A DNA stretch of 64,000 nucleotides, from contig CM053148.1 of assembly GCA_028571685.1 (NCBI GenBank), positions 83,784,001 through 83,848,000 of the forward strand, in the 5' to 3' direction. Source of the DNA: Heterohyrax brucei (Eukaryota; Chordata; Mammalia; Hyracoidea; Procaviidae). The notes beneath the pieces are model-generated. The model was given only the letters and a program-made list of their open reading frames with translations, did not search any database and was not told the origin of the DNA. This document shows positions 60,689 to 64,000 of this stretch, piece after piece; within the stretch, counting starts at the first letter, position 1; each line of letters opens with the position of its first letter. The position numbers and the translations under genes are program-made.

Positions 60689-61364
60689 ATGCGGAAGGCA
60701 GAGCCAGTGTGGTGGCCCCAGAGTTCACAGCCTGCACCCCTGTTGCTGCTGCTCACAGCAGCTGCGACACTGCTGGCGGTGCCCTGTGCACTCGGGGTCT
60801 CGCCTGAGAAGAATGAGGAATTGGTGCAGCCGCTGCTGGAACGCGCCCCGGGCAAGGAGACCGTTCGCCTTAGCCTGGATGCCTTTGGTCTCCAACTGCG
60901 CTTGGAGCTGCAGCCAGACCACAGCTTCTTAGCATCAGGCTTCACACTCCAGACAGTGGGCCACAGACCAGAGGCCGAGGCGTTGTACTCAGAGCCTGTT
61001 GGCGACCTGGAACACTGCTTCTACTCGGGCAGCGTCAATGGAGAGCCAGACTCGACTGCAGCCCTCAGTCTCTGCAAGGGTGTGCACGGCGTCTTCCACC
61101 TGAAGGGCGAGGCATTCTTCATCCAGCCTGCGACGGCCAGTGACACGGAGCCCCTCGCCCCCTTAGAAGCAGGGGGGGAAGAGCCGCAGCTGCTGCAGCT
61201 CCACATCCTGCAGAGGAGGCGGCAGGATGGAAGCGGAGACCCTCAGTGCGGTGTAGTGGATGACAAAACCCTAGCTACCATGGATCCGGGACCAAAGGCC
61301 GAGAACACTAGTGCTCAGACGTCACAGCAAGACTGGGACTCCAGGCACGCAAGACAGCCAACAG
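60689..61364 (+). CDS. ADAMTS1: ADAMTS1-like metalloprotease, exon 1 (prodomain)
   Basis: ADAMTS1 is a secreted zinc protease that cleaves matrix proteoglycans such as aggrecan and versican. Its prodomain keeps it latent. This exon encodes 225 complete codons. Residues 18-36 form a leucine-rich signal peptide. The prodomain follows with EELVQPLLERAPG (43-55), FTLQTVG (85-91), HCFYSGSVNGEP (109-120), ALSLC (125-129) and FFIQP (143-147), all close to ADAMTS1. QCGVVDD (186-192) is the cysteine-switch region. Asn206 is a potential glycosylation site. The exon ends at CCAACAG, followed by gtacca (donor at 61365), phase 1 after QPTG, as I recall for ADAMTS1. The furin site, catalytic domain and thrombospondin repeats must lie in later exons, which I cannot find before 64000. 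The start has A at -3 and no upstream ATG in the leader. It corresponds to an internal Met of longer human annotations. Divergence seems high for an orthologue, so a paralogue or decaying copy is possible. Confidence 0.85.
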
Positions 61365-61590
61365 GTACCAATCTGAGAAGAGTTTCTCTCTCTTGTCTTT
61401 TCATTTCCTGCTGTCCTCCCTTTCTCCATTTGAAACACCTGTGGGTAGACTCCTGTTGGCTGGCATGAGTATGTGTCTGGGGGAACCAAAATGTGTTTGG
61501 AGTTTCAGGATGGTGAACTCAACAGTGAGTTCATCAAATCCTGCTAGAAAGACTAATTTGATTTGCTGGGATCGTGATTGATCACGGATT
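61365..61590 (+). other. Start of intron 1
   Basis: Begins with the donor GTACCA. In-frame translation remains open to 61468 but loses ADAMTS similarity at the donor, as expected for intron. No exon 2 signature (a furin RKKR site followed by the catalytic-domain start) is visible to the window edge. Confidence 0.6.
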
Positions 61591-63120
61591 GTTTTTGTTG
61601 TTAGCTGCTATGCAGTTAGTTCTGATTGGTAGTGACCACAGAATGAAACACTGCCTGGTCCTGCACCCTGCTCACAATGGCTGTTTTGCTTGAGCCCATT
61701 TTTGCAGCCACTGTGTCAATCCAACTTGTTGAGTGTTTTCTTCTTTTTTTTGCTGACCCTGTACTTGACCAAGCATGATGTCTTTCTGATGGGAATGATC
61801 CCGGCTGACAACATGTCCGAAGTAGTTAAGTCCTAGTCTGGCCTTGCTTGTTTCTAAGGAATGTCCTGGCTGTACCTCTTCCAGGTCTGATCTGGTCTTA
61901 CTTTTGGCAGTCCATGGTATATTCATTATTCTTTGCCAAGACAACAATTCAAAGGCATCAGCGCTTTAGTTTTCCTTATTCATTGTCCAAAATTTTCATG
62001 CATACGAAGCTTGAAAATATTATCATTTCAATCAGGTCCACCTTAGCCTTCGAAGAGACATCTTTGTTTTTGAAACACTTAAAAGAGATCTTTTGTTGCA
62101 AATTTGTCCAATGCATTGTATTTTTTGGCTTCTTTTTCTTTTTTCTTATTTATTAATTACAGTAAAATAATAAAATTTCTAACATCTATCAGTTATGTCA
62201 TCTATGATAAACCCTCACCCCCCCATAGCAAACACAGTTATTTTCTTCTGCAGATAATTCTATTTTAAGCACTTATAGCAGGGGTCTCATATCATATTTG
62301 TCATTTTGACACTGACTGATTTCACTTAGCGTGATCTCTTCCAAATGAGACCATGTTACAAGATGTTGTTTTAAAATCATCACTTCTTTTTGTCATACCG
62401 TAGTGTTCTTTTGATTTCTTGATTACTGCATTCATAGGTGTTGACTATAGATGAAACTAAAATGAAATCTTTGACAACTTCAATCTTTTCTCAGCTTACT
62501 GTGATGTTTCTTGCTGGTCCGTTTGTGAGAATTTTTGTTTCCTTTATGTGGAGAAGGAATCCAAGCTGAATCCATGTGGTCCTGGATCTTCACCAGGAAG
62601 TGCATCAAGTCCTCTTCACCTTCAGCAGGCAAAGTTGTGTCAGGTGCCTGAGGCAGGTTTTTAATGAGTCTTCCACCAACCCGATGCTTGTTTTTTTCTT
62701 CATATACTCTAGATTGTTGGTTATTTGCTCAGCCTTAAAACTGCAAAGGTGTGATAAAAGAGATAGTGCTGACACACAGTTTTCTGGACTTCAAACAACT
62801 GAGTGTCCATTGTTCTGTCTGATGACCAACAGAGGAGAGACAAATATCCCTCTTCCGTGGGTTATGGCGATACATCTTATGTATTTTGTACATGCTATCA
62901 GGAGGGATCAATTCCTAGAGAAGGACATCATCTTTGTTAGATGGTGAACAAAAAACAGGAAGACCCTCCCAGAAGATGGACTGACAGTGGCTACACTAAT
63001 GAACTCATGTAGAACAGCAATTGTGGGCCTGGCTCAGGACCAGGCAGTGTTTTGTTTTGTTGTGCATAGGTTCAGTAGGAGTCACAACTGACTCTACAGC
63101 ACATAGCAACAACAAGAATA
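61590..63120 (-). mobile_element. RTE LINE with L1 insert and 5'-inverted piece
   Basis: Antisense RTE 3' part from about 61590 (CACTGCCTGGTCCTGC, GTCCATGGTATATTCATTATTC, ATCTTTTGTTGCAAATTTGTCC). It is interrupted at about 62126-62400 by an antisense L1 scrap (GGGGTCTCATATCATATTTGTC) and resumes to about 62880. From about 62905 the sequence turns to sense RTE/SINE (ATGCTATCAGGAGGGATC, GATGGACTGACAGTGG) to 63120. The part 62580-63120 matches 19240-19765, including the turn-around. Confidence 0.75.
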
Positions 63121-63350
63121 GGGTGAAACTTTTTGACCTGGTAGAACTGGTATCGTCATTCTGTTCACATCAATGGAGCGCCTTAGCAGAAAGTAAGCAA
63201 GGGGCTTCTTTCCTTCACCATTCATTTATTTTTAAGGCTCATGTGTACTGGAGTATTTTTGCAACTTTGTACTGTGTTTTGTATCTGCTACCTGGGTGCT
63301 CATGCTGTGTCCAAATTAAAACAGAGTAGAAGAAAGAAAGGAAGATATAG
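63120..63350 (+). repeat. Block matching 19765-19960
   Basis: Shared CCTTAGYAGAAAGTAAGCAAG, TCACCATTCATTT and GTACTGTGTTTTG-like words directly outside the shared RTE insertion. This suggests a duplicated chromosomal segment and not just two copies of a repeat. Confidence 0.6.
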
Positions 63351-63995
63351 TGGTTCACGAATATGTAGCCACAGTCTGGACAGTTACTTTCTTATCACTG
63401 CTCTTCAGGCTGCTGCCCTCTGCAACCATGCCTCTTAAGAGGCTGACAACAACTATTGGTGGTAGACTTCCCTCAGCAGAACCTGCTCGAGAAGTCATTC
63501 CTCAGCTTGCCCTGTCTTTTCGTGATCATTTCCTGCCTTGCCTCCCTGTTATACTGTTTCTCAGTGCCTTGAGTAGGCTCTCTTGAGCTGTCCAAGGTAG
63601 ACACTAACTGATTCTTCCTGCTAAGCGTTTCCCAGGCTGTTTTCTGCATTACTTACTGCCCAGGTTTTACTGTTCTATCATTTTTGTATCTTTTTCTCTT
63701 ATCACTTTTTCATGGGCTTCTTCTTTGGAATTCTCCCCACCATCCCCTTGCAAACCTACCCACAGGATCAGTGATTTGCTTACTGCCCAGTTTAGAACTT
63801 CCTAATGGGTCTCTATCTAGAGCCTTTGTTCTCTCTTTGAGACAGCAGCTGCATACCAAAGCAGGAATTTATTTCCCTGGAGACACAGAAGTGAAGAGGC
63901 AGTAGGCTGCTGGGCTGAGTGTGTTATCCTTGTGTCTGGAGTTGGCATGAGCACACACCCTGGGACCGCTGCAAGAACTCAGAGCACATTCCTTC
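63350..63995 (+). repeat. Unclassified interspersed repeat
   Basis: Sense partner of 22650-23265 (shared GATTTGCTTACTGCCCAGTTTAGAA, quoted here only as a landmark near 63770). The similar open frames in the two copies (KRLTTT.GGR.PSAEPAR here) are repeat-encoded and broken. Confidence 0.5.
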
Positions 63996-64000
63996 AGGCT

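Noticed and set aside
61365-61468. Extension of the ADAMTS1-like frame to a 259-codon ORF
   Set aside because: Family similarity stops at the GT donor, and the extension is intron read-through.
1-64000. CRISPR arrays, operons, riboswitches, phage or bacterial genes
   Set aside because: None seen. The direct repeats present are SINE, L1 or local tandem duplications, and the sequence is mammalian.

Overview
This is vertebrate nuclear DNA: AT-rich, almost gene-free and dominated by retrotransposons. The lineage marker is a SINE whose 3' end carries the motif GAGTCGG..CGACTCGACGGC and which occurs about twenty times on both strands. I recognise it as AfroSINE, so the host is an afrotherian, most like an elephant or other paenungulate. 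The accompanying L1 family and the RTE/BovB-type LINE fit this. No bacterial, phage or CRISPR features are present.

The only protein-coding host exon I can name is at the right end. Positions 60689-61364 (+) encode the signal peptide and most of the prodomain of an ADAMTS1-type secreted metalloprotease. They end in a phase-1 splice donor. A TATA box and GC box lie about 600 bases upstream. The leader between them contains two antisense AfroSINE pieces and no ATG. The remaining exons must lie beyond the right edge. The exon looks more diverged from ADAMTS1 than a simple orthologue should be, so a paralogue is possible.

Layout: (1) 385-17628 is copy A of an old local duplication. It holds an antisense L1 (2035-11103), the flanking segment S (present twice here) and an antisense RTE fragment. 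(2) 17640-19195 holds two tandem antisense L1 5' ends. 19240-19960 is a further block matched near the right edge. (3) 20896-21883 is a Tigger1-like DNA transposon. (4) 21884-37160 is RTE and unclassified-repeat DNA with a clear insertion series: RTE split by a + strand L1, split by a - strand L1, which carries a 5'-truncated AfroSINE stub. Target-site duplications are visible for the two L1 steps and the stub. (5) 37160-45205 is mostly unassigned sequence with AfroSINEs, L1 scraps, a 128-base templated repeat and a 5'-truncated L1 with a 17-base target duplication. (6) 45205-59513 is copy B, with the same L1 5' junction, the same S and the same RTE as copy A, plus a mariner remnant. (7) 59513-64000 holds the ADAMTS1-like promoter and exon 1, then intron filled with RTE, L1 and an unclassified repeat.

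Nothing here resembles a multi-gene pathway. The points of interest are the ADAMTS1-like exon, the duplication history around it and several well-preserved records of insertion and repair mechanisms. Identities quoted are by eye; no alignment or database search was run.
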